From positions 3,498 through 58,829 of the forward strand of contig MIBJ01000055.1 in NCBI GenBank assembly GCA_001829495.1: 55,332 bases of DNA, read 5' to 3'. Below are positions 1 through 8,434 of the stretch, one piece after another (positions within the stretch are counted from its first letter, which is position 1; the number at the start of each line of letters is the position of its first letter). The position numbers were made by a program, and so were the translations under genes. The notes under the pieces are model-generated. The model saw only the letters and a program-made list of their open reading frames with translations, was not told where the DNA came from and did no database searches. The DNA comes from Spirochaetes bacterium RBG_16_49_21 (GTDB taxonomy: Bacteria; Spirochaetota; UBA4802; UBA5550).

Positions 1-18
1 GCTTCTCAAGTCCCTCCA

Positions 19-480
19 TTACCCTCTGGATAAAAATTTATGCATGATTCTATCCAACGAGAACTTCCCGCTCCCTTTTATCATGAGGGCCAGTGCCAAT
101 CCAATGGCCAGAATATGATACTCAAATCCCTCGCCCTTTTGCGTCCCAAACCAGTTCATAAAAAAACCATTGGGTAAATGCACTAAAAATACGGCGCCGG
201 TCATGACCATGCCGATCCCGAACGCCATGAACCTTCCGAAAAATCCCAGAAACAGGGCGATAGATCCGAGAGACTCCGCCATTATTATGAGAAAAGCCAG
301 TACTGCCGGAACTCCCACTGATCCGAAAAATGCAATTGTTCCTGAAAATCCTCCCCCGCCGAACAGGCCGGCAAGCTTTTGCAAGCCATGGGGAATAAAT
401 ACTATGCTGAGCGCCATCCGTGCGAAAAAAACACCGATGTCATCATCCGTGGAAATGAAACGGGCGATAGCCTTCTTCAT
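19..480 (-). CDS. DoxX family membrane protein
   Basis: A 153-residue protein with four hydrophobic segments at roughly 16-36, 56-80, 83-101 and 122-137, the usual size and shape of the DoxX family. The first helix carries the FIPHGLQKL stretch typical of these proteins, followed by a Gly/Phe-rich loop. DoxX proteins sit in the inner membrane; some are linked to redox or thiol-stress protection, but most have no fixed role, so none is assigned. The ATG is preceded by GGAGG seven bases upstream, which supports this start. It is transcribed toward the window edge, and any operon partner downstream lies outside. Confidence 0.85.
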   Translation of the reverse strand: MKKAIARFISTDDDIGVFFARMALSIVFIPHGLQKLAGLFGGGGFSGTIAFFGSVGVPAVLAFLIIMAESLGSIALFLGFFGRFMAFGIGMVMTGAVFLVHLPNGFFMNWFGTQKGEGFEYHILAIGLALALMIKGSGKFSLDRIMHKFLSRG

Positions 481-818
481 GGAATTACCTCCATAAAATA
501 TTAATTTATGCCATAAACAGTAAATTGGTTCCTCTCATTTATTGGAAGCCCCCCGCAGCCGGCGGGAAGACTCCAATAAATAGGTGCTGATACCAATTTA
601 TTTATAGTATCATAATTGACCGTCTTCCTTCTTCCATAAATAATAATTTTATTCTGAAAATGCAAGTATTTTATAGTGGGCGTTTCCTTTCGCAGCTCGT
701 TAACAAAAAAATTTATATTTTTTATTGACACGAGTAATAACCGACAATAGTGTCCAAATATTAGTGTGGAGACAATCCGGCCGTCAAATCTATTTGACCG
801 CCGGACAATTGCAATATC
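481..818. other. Intergenic region between divergent genes, with a hairpin
   Basis: AT-rich spacer between the divergent DoxX and TPR genes. It holds an imperfect palindrome at 537-581 with AT arms (TTTATTGGA and its complement) and a GC-rich centre. TTGACA at 725-730 with TAGTGT 17 bp downstream at 748-753 is a possible sigma-70 promoter for the TPR gene, but the -10 is weak. A 114-codon minus-strand frame crosses the spacer; its amino-acid make-up and the hairpin inside it argue that it is not a gene. Confidence 0.5.
537..581. repeat. Intergenic hairpin with AT arms and GC core
   Basis: The outer arms TTTATTGGA and TCCAATAAA enclose a CCCGC/GCGGG stem. It belongs to a class of palindromes seen several times in this window (12146, 32481, 55150) that combine AT-rich arms with a GC-rich core. 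Confidence 0.6.
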
Positions 819-1394
819 ATGATGGACAATCAGAGATCGAATCAACGCTCCTCGAAAAAAATCAATACCCTGATCTTAAAGGAGATGCAGATCGGCCTTG
901 AAGAGCTGAGCGAACTGAGAGACAATCCCTCCCTCCTTATCGATACCGGATATGAATACGTGGAAATGGGCGATTACGAAAACGCGCTCAAACTCTTCAG
1001 CATCGGCGTCCTGCTCGACAACACCGACCCCGATATATTGAACGGACTCGGCATCACCTTGTGCGAGATGGGGAAATACAAAAAATCCAAACAAGTCCTC
1101 GAGCGCTCCTGCCGGCTGAATCCGGATGATGCGATCACCCTCGCCAACCTGGCAGGCGTATGCTGGGAGATGGGCGAGCTTGAGCAGTCAATTTACTACT
1201 ATAATAAGTCGCTTCAGATCAATCCCGATATCGAAGAAATCCATTATAATCTGATAAACCTGCACATCGAAACAGGAGCCCTGTACGTGGCTTATATCGA
1301 CTGCCTGAACTTTCTTGAACGGTTCCCGGATGAAGAGGAGGCAAAGGAACTCCTTGACGAAATCATCCTCAATCTCGCCATATCACTGTCCTAG
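819..1394 (+). CDS. TPR-repeat protein
   Basis: A 191-residue soluble protein made mainly of tetratricopeptide repeats. Helical pairs with the TPR spacing run from about residue 42 to 160, including the NALKLFSIGVLLDNTDPD, YKKSKQVLERSCRLNPDD and LEQSIYYYNKSLQINPD units. There is no signal peptide or membrane segment, so it is probably a cytoplasmic scaffold or adaptor; its partner cannot be told from sequence. Two ATG codons lie in tandem at 819 and 822 without a clear Shine-Dalgarno sequence, so the start is approximate. Its last four bases overlap the end of the convergent lipoprotein gene. Confidence 0.8.
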   Translation: MMDNQRSNQRSSKKINTLILKEMQIGLEELSELRDNPSLLIDTGYEYVEMGDYENALKLFSIGVLLDNTDPDILNGLGITLCEMGKYKKSKQVLERSCRLNPDDAITLANLAGVCWEMGELEQSIYYYNKSLQINPDIEEIHYNLINLHIETGALYVAYIDCLNFLERFPDEEEAKELLDEIILNLAISLS

Positions 1395-1864
1395 TATCTC
1401 TTTTTAACGCGCTGTATATATTCCGCCGCGCTTCTGTTTCTACGAAGCTGCAGGGCGGTGCGTATCTCATCCGCAAGATCAATCTTCCATGTGCCTTTTT
1501 CTTTTTTCATTCTGAAATCCATCGCCAGGCCGATCATGTTTTCAACCGGATGGTCCGTATAGCGTATCCGTATCATGCCGCGCTCGCCGTCAACCTTCAT
1601 GAGAACCTGCTCCCATTTCGTCTTTTCGTCGAACCGGGGGAGAACGGAGAGCTTATCCCTTTCGGATACGGCCCCTTGAGACACGGCGTGATCGATCGCG
1701 GACACGGTATCGCTCGTGAAATACGCGCGCTTTTCAGTTAACCCCTGGGCCCGCGAAAGCCGCTCAAATACGCCGCCGAAGCCCCCGCTATGCCGGGGCT
1801 TGTCGGAGCATCCTTGCCAAACCCCGAGCAGGCAGGCGATCATCATCACGGGGATCTTTTTCAT
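1391..1864 (-). CDS. Small putative lipoprotein, unknown function
   Basis: A 157-residue protein with a basic N-terminus, a hydrophobic stretch at residues 5-16 and a cysteine at 19 (GVWQGC). This is a loose lipobox, of the relaxed kind found in spirochaetes. The rest is polar, with no domain I recognise. It starts 17 bases after the stop of the phosphofructokinase gene on the same strand, so the two are probably co-transcribed. No strong Shine-Dalgarno sequence precedes the ATG. The mature protein would be tethered to a membrane facing the periplasm or the surface. Confidence 0.65.
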   Translation of the reverse strand: MKKIPVMMIACLLGVWQGCSDKPRHSGGFGGVFERLSRAQGLTEKRAYFTSDTVSAIDHAVSQGAVSERDKLSVLPRFDEKTKWEQVLMKVDGERGMIRIRYTDHPVENMIGLAMDFRMKKEKGTWKIDLADEIRTALQLRRNRSAAEYIQRVKKRY

Positions 1865-1881
1865 TAGTGCGGTGCCATGAG

Positions 1882-3078
1882 CTATTCTTCAAATATATTC
1901 CGGTACTGGAGCCGGTCTTTGAGGTTGAAAAAATCGCTCCCCTTCGGGACAGAGCGAAGCTTTGTGAGGAGCGTATCCTTGTCGATGAGCTCGGAGAACG
2001 GCACGGCCTTGAGGTCGAAATTATCGGTCACGGATACCATAACGCCGAACTTATTTTCAAGATAAAACCTGGCCGCCCCATATCCGAGCATGCTCCCCAT
2101 GACGACGTCGAAAGCGGTGGGATAGGCCGAGCGTATCTCATATCCCACCTGCTTCGGGGTTATTTTCACCTCGAGTCCGGTCTTTTCCGTGTATCGCTCC
2201 TTCACCCCCTCAGCCAGTATAGACGATATCTTCGCCTCACCCAAGCGGATGTTGCCGTGGCGGTCCGTCGATTTCGGCTTGAGATCCTCAGGCAGCTTGT
2301 CGACGATCCCCTCAGAGATGACGATAACCCCGTAGGGCTTCTTGTCGTTCTCACGGCTGATGACGAGATCGGTAATCCTGTCGATGAGGTTATCGAGGTT
2401 CAGGACGTCGCCGGGGATGTCCTCAGAGGAAATCATGAGGATCGCTTCAGAAGCTATTCCCGACGCGTACGTGATCCAGCCGGACTTCCTTCCCATCAGC
2501 TCCACGATAAAAAAGCTGTCGGTTGCCTGGGCGTCGGCCTTGAGGTTCAGGAGTATCTTTTGGGCGACGTCCACCGCGGTCCAGTATCCGAAGGTCCAGG
2601 CGATACCAAAGTAGTCGTTATCAATAGTCTTCGGGATATGGATGACCGGAAAGCCCAAGAGCCAGAGATAGTTTGCGGTCTTCAGGGTATCATCGCCCCC
2701 GATCGAGATAAGCGCGCCGATTTCGAGATATTCGAAAGCATCCAGGATATTCCTGAGCCTGGCGTTCTTTTCAGGATTGCTCAGGTCCTCCATGGTCTTT
2801 ATATCGCGGCCCGGATTCGCCCTCGAGGTGCGCAAGAATATGCCGCTTCTGTTTCTGGCCTTTGTCACATCATAGGTTATGTTTTCGTAATGTGTTTCCT
2901 TCCGCAGCTTCGGATAATTTTTATTGAAATCCTGGATAAACTCATACCCGCGGATAATACCTACTACCGGGATATTGTTGTCCAGAAAATTGAGCGATAC
3001 CGAAGATATGACCGCGTTCGCGCTCGGAGCCGGTCCTCCGGAAAACAATACGCCAACTCTATTGTATTTTGTTTTCAT
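1882..3078 (-). CDS. pfp: 6-phosphofructokinase, pyrophosphate-type
   Basis: A 398-residue phosphofructokinase that phosphorylates fructose 6-phosphate in glycolysis. Key family motifs are GVLFSGG at 9-15, GGDD at 127-130, PKTIDND at 149-155 and MGRKSGW at 195-201. ATP-dependent enzymes carry Gly at the second Asp of GGDD and at the Lys of PKT. Asp and Lys at those two places mark the pyrophosphate-dependent group, so PPi is the predicted donor and the reaction would be reversible. The ATG at 3078 has GGAG six bases upstream; a longer frame opens at 3132 but lacks this. It heads a pair with the small lipoprotein gene; the unknown gene upstream is 154 bases away. Confidence 0.9.
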   Translation of the reverse strand: MKTKYNRVGVLFSGGPAPSANAVISSVSLNFLDNNIPVVGIIRGYEFIQDFNKNYPKLRKETHYENITYDVTKARNRSGIFLRTSRANPGRDIKTMEDLSNPEKNARLRNILDAFEYLEIGALISIGGDDTLKTANYLWLLGFPVIHIPKTIDNDYFGIAWTFGYWTAVDVAQKILLNLKADAQATDSFFIVELMGRKSGWITYASGIASEAILMISSEDIPGDVLNLDNLIDRITDLVISRENDKKPYGVIVISEGIVDKLPEDLKPKSTDRHGNIRLGEAKISSILAEGVKERYTEKTGLEVKITPKQVGYEIRSAYPTAFDVVMGSMLGYGAARFYLENKFGVMVSVTDNFDLKAVPFSELIDKDTLLTKLRSVPKGSDFFNLKDRLQYRNIFEE

Positions 3079-3232
3079 ATAGTGCTCCATTATTTCATGT
3101 GATAGTTGCCGTTGAACATGGCCGTTTACCAAATAGATTACGCATCAGAGGCATGGAAATTCAGAGAATAACCGGGGGAAATAATCCTGTCAAGCAATTT
3201 CAAATATACTTCAAGCGCGCCTGCGGGCACCT

Positions 3233-3682
3233 TCATGCGCCTCTGCGCAGAGCGCGCGTAATGCCGGTGAATTTTTCAAAAAAAAGAGCGGAAAGACCTG
3301 ACGGTTTGCCGGCCATGCCGAAGTCACTATAGCTCTGGTCAATGGACCAGTTGTTTCCATAGAGTGCGTCCAGGATCAGCTTGAGATCATCAATCGCCAG
3401 ATCCTCGATAGACTTTCCGAAAAGAACATCATCGTCAAATCTGGCTCCCTTGCACACCAGATCGCCGCACAGACAATTGTTTTCATCAACATACAGATTG
3501 TTGACCTCAAAGTACCGGACGGAATCCCTATGCGAAGAGCCTCCATCCCGGATGATTACTTTTTGCAGTTGAACCGGCGCCTCGGCATCCCGGGTTAATT
3601 CGCCGATCCGCTCCTTGATAGCAAAGAGGATTTCCAGACGGGTTCTTTCAACGATATCAGTGACGTACGTCGCTTCAGCCAT
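3233..3682 (-). CDS. Hypothetical protein
   Basis: A 149-residue soluble protein with no signal peptide, membrane segment or domain I recognise. The N-terminal third is helical and charged. The middle has a NNLYVDENNCLCGDLVCKG stretch with three cysteines, followed by an acidic helix. A purine-rich AAGGGGG precedes the ATG by about seven bases. It lies upstream of the phosphofructokinase gene on the same strand, with a 154-base gap containing nothing recognisable, so a shared transcript is possible. Real-gene status rests on length, start signal and position. Confidence 0.6.
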   Translation of the reverse strand: MAEATYVTDIVERTRLEILFAIKERIGELTRDAEAPVQLQKVIIRDGGSSHRDSVRYFEVNNLYVDENNCLCGDLVCKGARFDDDVLFGKSIEDLAIDDLKLILDALYGNNWSIDQSYSDFGMAGKPSGLSALFFEKFTGITRALRRGA

Positions 3683-3831
3683 GGGGGTTCCCCCTTACGA
3701 ATAATATGATTATTGTTATATTCGGTAGGTCGCCGGGATTACTGGAGATAATATTTTTTAAGCATAATGACCTATCGTCACTGCTACCCACATCTAACAA
3801 GTAAGCCTCTCGGCTCCCTAAGCTCTCCCCT

Positions 3832-3942
3832 GACCTCACCCCCCGCCCCCTCTCCACATTGGAGAGGGGGGGCATATACCTATAAGCTTTATGCACCCCC
3901 CTTCTCTTATTGAGGAGAAGGGGGGGAGGGGGGGATGAGGTC
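3832..3942 (+). repeat. Dispersed palindromic repeat, copy 1
   Basis: About 110 bp with two nested hairpins: a CCCCCTCTCC arm pairing with GGAGAGGGGG around ACATT, and a CCCCTTCTC arm pairing with GAGAAGGGG. Outer flanks GGCTCCCTAAG and CTTAGGAGCC also pair. The same core occurs in reverse orientation at 30346-30454 with only scattered differences, so this is a mobile or formerly mobile non-coding element. Confidence 0.85.
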
Positions 3943-4002
3943 CGGAGCGAACTTAGGAGCCGAGAGGTGAGGTCGGAAGCAGGGGCACGAGAGTATAAAT
4001 AG

Positions 4003-4031
4003 TTGACATTGAATTCCCGATCTGAGATACG
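4003..4031 (+). promoter_or_regulatory. Candidate sigma-70 promoter of bioB
   Basis: Consensus -35 TTGACA at 4003-4008, then a 17-bp spacer and a poor -10 GATACG at 4026-4031. The start of transcription would be about 20 bases before the bioB Shine-Dalgarno sequence. The weak -10 keeps confidence low. Confidence 0.4.
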
Positions 4032-4060
4032 GCATAACAAATAGGCCAAGGAGATGATCC

Positions 4061-5041
4061 ATGCTGCATCCGGCTATTGAAAAGGCTTACGCGATTCTCG
4101 ACGGAAAGCCTGTTGACAAAAAAACATTCTCGGAATTGTCCACGGTGAAGGGCAGGGATATTCTCGATCTGGCGTCCCTTGCGGGAAAGGTGAGGGATAC
4201 ATTCGCGGGCGGGTTCCATGCCTGCACCATCATGAACGCCAAGTCCGGGGCCTGCCCGGAAGACTGCCGGTTTTGCGCCCAGTCAACCCACCATGACACG
4301 CGGATCGACCGGTACGGACTCGTTGATGAGGATATAATTCTCGATAAAGCGCGGGAAGCCTACGGCACCGGCGTTGACTGCTTCGGAATCGTAACCAGCG
4401 GAACCGGCTACATAAAAATGACCGCGGAATTCAAACGTATTATTGACGCCATCGACCGGATACATGAAAAATATCCTGATAAAAAGGTATGCGCCGACCT
4501 GGGGCACCTTTCAGAAGAAACCGCGCTGGAGCTCTCCAGGCACGACATCGCGCATTATAATATCAATATCCAGACAAATCCCGAGAAGTATCAGGACCTG
4601 ATATCGAAAACCCACGGCATTAATGACCGGATACAGACCATCCTGCTTTTGAAAAAACATGGCATGGAGGTCTGCTCCGGCGGCATCATCGGCCTGGGCG
4701 AAACCATCCAAGACCGGCTTGCCATGGCATTCAGCCTCAGGGATCTGGACGTTGACGTGATCCCGCTCAACGTGCTTATCCCCATACCGGGAACGCCGCT
4801 TGAAAAGATGGAGCCGCTCCCTGCTTCGGAGATCGTAAAGACATTCGCGCTGTTCCGGCTGATCAACCCAACCAAAATAATCAAATTTGCGGCTGGCCGC
4901 GAGACCAGGATGAAGGATTTTCAGGGACTCATCATGCTGGCGGGAGCGAACGGCTTCATAACCGGCGGCTATCTTACCACGCGGGGCAGAGAGGTGAAAG
5001 ACGACCTTGACTTCATGGATGAATTGCGCAAATTTCAATAA
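4061..5041 (+). CDS. bioB: Biotin synthase
   Basis: A 326-residue radical-SAM enzyme that inserts sulfur into dethiobiotin, the last step of biotin synthesis. The [4Fe-4S] cysteines that bind SAM are C65, C69 and C72 in CPEDCRFC. The sulfur-donating [2Fe-2S] cluster ligands are visible as the Cys of DCFGIVTSG, the Cys of KVCADLG, the Cys of VCSGGIIGLG and the Arg of AAGRETR. Length is normal for the family. AAGGAG lies seven bases before the ATG. It is the first gene of a biotin cluster: bioA follows after 10 bases. Nothing visible suggests loss of activity. Confidence 0.97.
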   Translation: MLHPAIEKAYAILDGKPVDKKTFSELSTVKGRDILDLASLAGKVRDTFAGGFHACTIMNAKSGACPEDCRFCAQSTHHDTRIDRYGLVDEDIILDKAREAYGTGVDCFGIVTSGTGYIKMTAEFKRIIDAIDRIHEKYPDKKVCADLGHLSEETALELSRHDIAHYNINIQTNPEKYQDLISKTHGINDRIQTILLLKKHGMEVCSGGIIGLGETIQDRLAMAFSLRDLDVDVIPLNVLIPIPGTPLEKMEPLPASEIVKTFALFRLINPTKIIKFAAGRETRMKDFQGLIMLAGANGFITGGYLTTRGREVKDDLDFMDELRKFQ

Positions 5042-5051
5042 AAAACCGACC

Positions 5052-6362
5052 ATGAAGCACGCATCCATGGATACCAGATCAATTGAAGAGCTCCTCGCCT
5101 ATGACCGGGAGCATATCTGGCACCCCTACGCCTCGATGGGACATCAGTCAGTGGTTTACCCGGTCGTATCGGCATCATCGGTGCGGCTCAATCTGGCAGA
5201 CGGCCGGGAGCTCATTGACGGGATCTCATCCTGGTGGTGCGCGATCCATGGATACAATCATCCCGCACTGAACGAGGCCGCGATCACGCAGATCCGGGCC
5301 ATGTCCCATGTGATGTTCGGCGGTCTTACCCATCAGCCGGCACGGGAGCTCGCCGCGCTTCTCGTCGACCTGGCACCGAGGCCGTTGGATAAGGTATTTT
5401 TCTGCGACTGCGGCTCGGTGTCGGTGGAGGTGGCGATCAAAATGGCCGTTCAGTACTGGCACGCCATAGGGAAAAAAGAGAAGACAAAGCTCATCACCGT
5501 AAAATCCGGCTACCATGGAGACACCTTTCTCGCCATGTCGGTCTGCGATCCTGTTGAAGGTATGCACCAAATGTTTCAGGGTATTCTGCCGGCACAGACG
5601 TTCGCGGATGCCCCGCAGTGCGGCTTCGATGATCCCTGGGATGACCGGTATATTAAATCCTTTGAACGGCTTATCCGCGAGCATCACCAATCACTAGCGG
5701 CAGCGATACTCGAACCCATCGTCCAGGGAGCGGGCGGGATGCGCTTTTATGCTCCCGAATACCTGCGCAGGGTCCGCGATCTGTGCGACCGGTATGAGGT
5801 ACTCCTGATTTGTGACGAAATCGCCACCGGATTCGGAAAAACAGGAAAGCTCTTTGCCTGCGAGCATGCGGGTATCAGCCCGGATATTATGTGCCTGGGC
5901 AAGGCGATCACCGGAGGATACATGAGCCTTGCCGCGACCCTCACCACCGAAAAGGTGAGCGATGCAATCTCAAACGGCGCGCCCGGGCTGTTCATGCACG
6001 GCCCCACCTTCATGGCCAATCCGCTCGCATGCGCGGTTGCAGTCGCCAGCATACGCCTCCTCCTCTCCATGCCGTGGCAGGACGCCATACGGAGAATAGA
6101 AGGGCAGCTCACCGCCGAATTATCACCCTGCCGCAGGCTTGGCCCTGTCGCGGATGTGCGCGTTCTGGGAGCGATCGGCGTTGTTGAGCTGGAGCGGCCC
6201 GTTGACGTCGTGAAAACCGTTCGACTGTGCGCGGAACAGGGCGTATGGCTTCGGCCGTTCGGAAAGATACTATACACCATTCCCCCGTATATTATATCCG
6301 ATCGCGACCTTTCGCGGGTCACCGGCGCGATCCATCACGTCGTGAAAGCGGGAGCGTTCTAG
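5052..6362 (+). CDS. bioA: Adenosylmethionine-8-amino-7-oxononanoate aminotransferase
   Basis: PLP-dependent aminotransferase that converts 8-amino-7-oxononanoate to 7,8-diaminononanoate using SAM as amino donor, the second of the four steps encoded here. Family hallmarks are the N-terminal REHIWHPYASM, GISSWWCAIHGYNHP, the LICDEIATGFGKTG segment with the PLP-binding Asp, and LGKAITGGYMS with the Schiff-base Lys. The start is uncertain: the frame is open from 5007, inside bioB, and no candidate has a good Shine-Dalgarno sequence. I chose ATG 5052 (436 residues) because its N-terminus length fits the family; ATG 5067 also fits. It stops 3 bases before bioF. Confidence 0.95.
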   Translation: MKHASMDTRSIEELLAYDREHIWHPYASMGHQSVVYPVVSASSVRLNLADGRELIDGISSWWCAIHGYNHPALNEAAITQIRAMSHVMFGGLTHQPARELAALLVDLAPRPLDKVFFCDCGSVSVEVAIKMAVQYWHAIGKKEKTKLITVKSGYHGDTFLAMSVCDPVEGMHQMFQGILPAQTFADAPQCGFDDPWDDRYIKSFERLIREHHQSLAAAILEPIVQGAGGMRFYAPEYLRRVRDLCDRYEVLLICDEIATGFGKTGKLFACEHAGISPDIMCLGKAITGGYMSLAATLTTEKVSDAISNGAPGLFMHGPTFMANPLACAVAVASIRLLLSMPWQDAIRRIEGQLTAELSPCRRLGPVADVRVLGAIGVVELERPVDVVKTVRLCAEQGVWLRPFGKILYTIPPYIISDRDLSRVTGAIHHVVKAGAF

Positions 6363-6365
6363 ATC

Positions 6366-7580
6366 ATGAACCGCGTCCTATACCAGACATATGAAAATGA
6401 GCTCGCGGACATTAAAAAAAGAAATGCCCACAGACACCTGAAGAGCATTCTCAGCAGGGACGGGAGGTTCGTTACCTATGAAGATAAAAGGCTCCTGAAC
6501 CTGTCCTCCAATGATTACCTGGGATTTGCGTCCGACCGGCGTATGCATCAAGAATTCTACCGGCATTTCGGCTCACATGACCCGATCGATTCCTTCGGCC
6601 TGGGAGCCTCATCCTCCCGCCTTCTTACCGGCGATCATTCATTGTATACCGAACTGGAGAGCACACTGTCCGGATTATACTCGGAAAACGCCGCAGCCGT
6701 TGATCATGATCATGCCGGGAAACAAGCCCTTGTCTTCTCAAGCGGATATCACGCGAACACCGGCATTCTTCCCGCATTGGCCGGCGCGGGCGATCTCATC
6801 TGCTCCGACGAGCTGAACCACGCAAGCATCATCGACGGCATCCGGCTGTCCCGCGCCGAATATATCGTGTACGGGCACCTCGATTATGACGAGCTCGTCC
6901 GGAGTTTGACGAAGAAGCGCGGCTCCTTCCGCAACGTGGTCATAGCGACGGAATCGGTCTTCAGCATGGATGGCGATGTTGCGGATCTTAAAAGGCTCGT
7001 TGGAATCAAAAACAATTTCAACGCGCTCCTCTATGTCGACGAGGCTCATGCCGTCGGCGTGTTCGGCGATGCCGGCCTCGGGATATGCGAGCGGGACGGG
7101 GTGATTGCGGACGTCGATGTCATCGTTGCCACATTCGGCAAGGCCCTCGGCTCTGTCGGAGGCTATGCCGTGACAGCGCCGATACTCCGGGAATATCTCA
7201 TAAACAGGGTCCGGCCGTTTATCTTCTCTACCGCGCTGCCGCCGGTCATAATAAACTGGAATTTATTCACCTTGCGGGAGATGAAGCAATGCAGAACAAA
7301 ACGCGAACAGCTCATGCGATTATCAGAGACGTTCCGCGCCGCCCTCGCTCAGGCAGGTTGCGCAACAGGGGGTCAGAGCCAGATAGTGCCGGTGATATTC
7401 GGCGATAACGACCGGTCGATTCAAGCCGCCGAAGCCCTTCTGAAGCGGGGATGTCTCGTGTTCCCGATCAGACCGCCCTCCGTCCCCGAAGGAGGCGCGC
7501 GAATAAGAATATCACTGAGGGCGGACATGGAGTGGGACGACCTGAAAGAGATTCCCGATATTGTACGAGCATTTATGTAA
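6366..7580 (+). CDS. bioF: 8-amino-7-oxononanoate synthase
   Basis: A 404-residue PLP enzyme that joins pimeloyl-thioester and L-alanine with loss of CO2, the first committed step of the pathway. Seen in sequence: LSSNDYLGFA near 42-51, GLGASSSRLLTG, SDELNHASIIDG, the YVDEAHAVGVFG segment with the PLP Asp and His, and TFGKALGSVGG with the catalytic Lys. Length is slightly above the usual 385 residues, partly through a short insert near the AAAVDHDHAGKQ stretch. GGGAG inside the end of bioA lies about 11 bases upstream, and the 3-base gap suggests translational coupling with bioA. Confidence 0.95.
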   Translation: MNRVLYQTYENELADIKKRNAHRHLKSILSRDGRFVTYEDKRLLNLSSNDYLGFASDRRMHQEFYRHFGSHDPIDSFGLGASSSRLLTGDHSLYTELESTLSGLYSENAAAVDHDHAGKQALVFSSGYHANTGILPALAGAGDLICSDELNHASIIDGIRLSRAEYIVYGHLDYDELVRSLTKKRGSFRNVVIATESVFSMDGDVADLKRLVGIKNNFNALLYVDEAHAVGVFGDAGLGICERDGVIADVDVIVATFGKALGSVGGYAVTAPILREYLINRVRPFIFSTALPPVIINWNLFTLREMKQCRTKREQLMRLSETFRAALAQAGCATGGQSQIVPVIFGDNDRSIQAAEALLKRGCLVFPIRPPSVPEGGARIRISLRADMEWDDLKEIPDIVRAFM

Positions 7581-7590
7581 GTTAGGCGGG

Positions 7591-7731
7591 ACTCGATTAA
7601 AAACTCCCTCCCCCTTGACGGGGGAGGGCTGGGGTGGGGGTGAAAAAAGTCAATACCTGAGTTTACTTTAATCACCCTCCCCTAACCCCTCCCATCAAGG
7701 GAGGGGAATAAAAAATTCGCCTAAATCGAGT
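7591..7731. repeat. Palindromic repeat between bioF and bioD
   Basis: Ends ACTCGATT and AATCGAGT are exact inverted repeats. Inside are two GC-rich hairpins, CCCTCCCCC with GGGGGAGGG and CCCCTCCC with GGGAGGGG. It is the only thing separating bioF from bioD and resembles the other palindromic elements in the window in build, though not in base sequence. Confidence 0.75.
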
Positions 7732-7753
7732 GATTTAAATAACGGATACCTTC

Positions 7754-8434
7754 ATGGGAATCACTTTTATCACCGGAATCGATACCGGCATAGGTAAAAC
7801 CTACGCGACAGGGCTCCTCGCCCGTTTTTTACTCAAACAGGGGAAATCGGTAACCACTCAGAAGGTCGTTCAAACCGGATGCGAGAGTATATCCGAAGAT
7901 ATCGCCGTTCACCGGAAAATCATGGGGATAGGTTATACCGATGAAGACCGGAAAGGGCTCACCTGTCCCTACCTCTTAACATTACCGGCATCGCCTCACC
8001 TGGCTGCCCAAGCCCAGGGCATAAGGATCGATCTCGAAACCATCTCTGCAGCAACGGATTATCTGTTGCGCAAATACGACCATCTGCTGGTGGAAGGCGC
8101 GGGCGGGATATACGTGCCCCTGAATGATGATGCAACCCTGATCGATTATCTTGCCGTAAAACGATATCCGGTGATAATCGTGAGCTCGCCGCGTCTCGGG
8201 AGCATCAATCATACCCTCATGACCCTTGAGGTTCTAAAACAGAGGGATTTGGAAGTCAAGGGCATCATCTACAACTCCTGCCTGAAAGAAAAAATTGAAA
8301 TTTCAGAAGATACAAAAAAAATTTTCATCAAATTTCTCTCCAAATTCGGTTTCACAAGAGTCGTTGTGGAAATCCCGGAAATTGATTTAGACAATATCCC
8401 GGATATCGATTTTTCCCCCTTACTCCCAGGGTGA
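7754..8434 (+). CDS. bioD: Dethiobiotin synthetase
   Basis: A 226-residue ATP-dependent enzyme that closes the ureido ring of dethiobiotin from 7,8-diaminononanoate and CO2. The P-loop is GIDTGIGKT at 8-16, followed by the VVQTGCES substrate-binding region (family KPVxTG) and LLVEGAGGIYVPL, the second nucleotide and Mg-binding motif. Lys of the QKVVQTG segment replaces the usual KxxKP spacing only slightly, so activity is expected. It is set apart from bioF by 173 bases of repeat, but lies on the same strand and completes the pathway. Its last 15 bases overlap the end of the convergent lipoprotein gene. Confidence 0.95.
   Translation: MGITFITGIDTGIGKTYATGLLARFLLKQGKSVTTQKVVQTGCESISEDIAVHRKIMGIGYTDEDRKGLTCPYLLTLPASPHLAAQAQGIRIDLETISAATDYLLRKYDHLLVEGAGGIYVPLNDDATLIDYLAVKRYPVIIVSSPRLGSINHTLMTLEVLKQRDLEVKGIIYNSCLKEKIEISEDTKKIFIKFLSKFGFTRVVVEIPEIDLDNIPDIDFSPLLPG

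Larger units (their letters stand above)
3683..4060. other. Repeat-filled region upstream of bioB
   Basis: Divergent spacer between the unknown gene and bioB. Its centre is a GC-rich nested palindrome (core 3832-3942). The last 60 bases hold a candidate bioB promoter. I looked for a palindromic repressor site of the BirA type over the promoter and saw none. Confidence 0.6.

Noticed and set aside
501-845. 114-codon minus-strand frame between DoxX and TPR genes
   Set aside because: It crosses a hairpin, has no start signal and overlaps the TPR start; composition is unlike neighbouring genes.
1867-3102. 411-codon open frame opposite the phosphofructokinase gene
   Set aside because: It is the mirror of a well-conserved gene; Arg-, Leu- and Asp-rich make-up is typical of antisense frames in this codon bias.
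3700-4060. Possible biotin repressor (BirA-type) operator before bioB
   Set aside because: The only strong palindromes are the dispersed repeat; no separated half-sites overlap the promoter.
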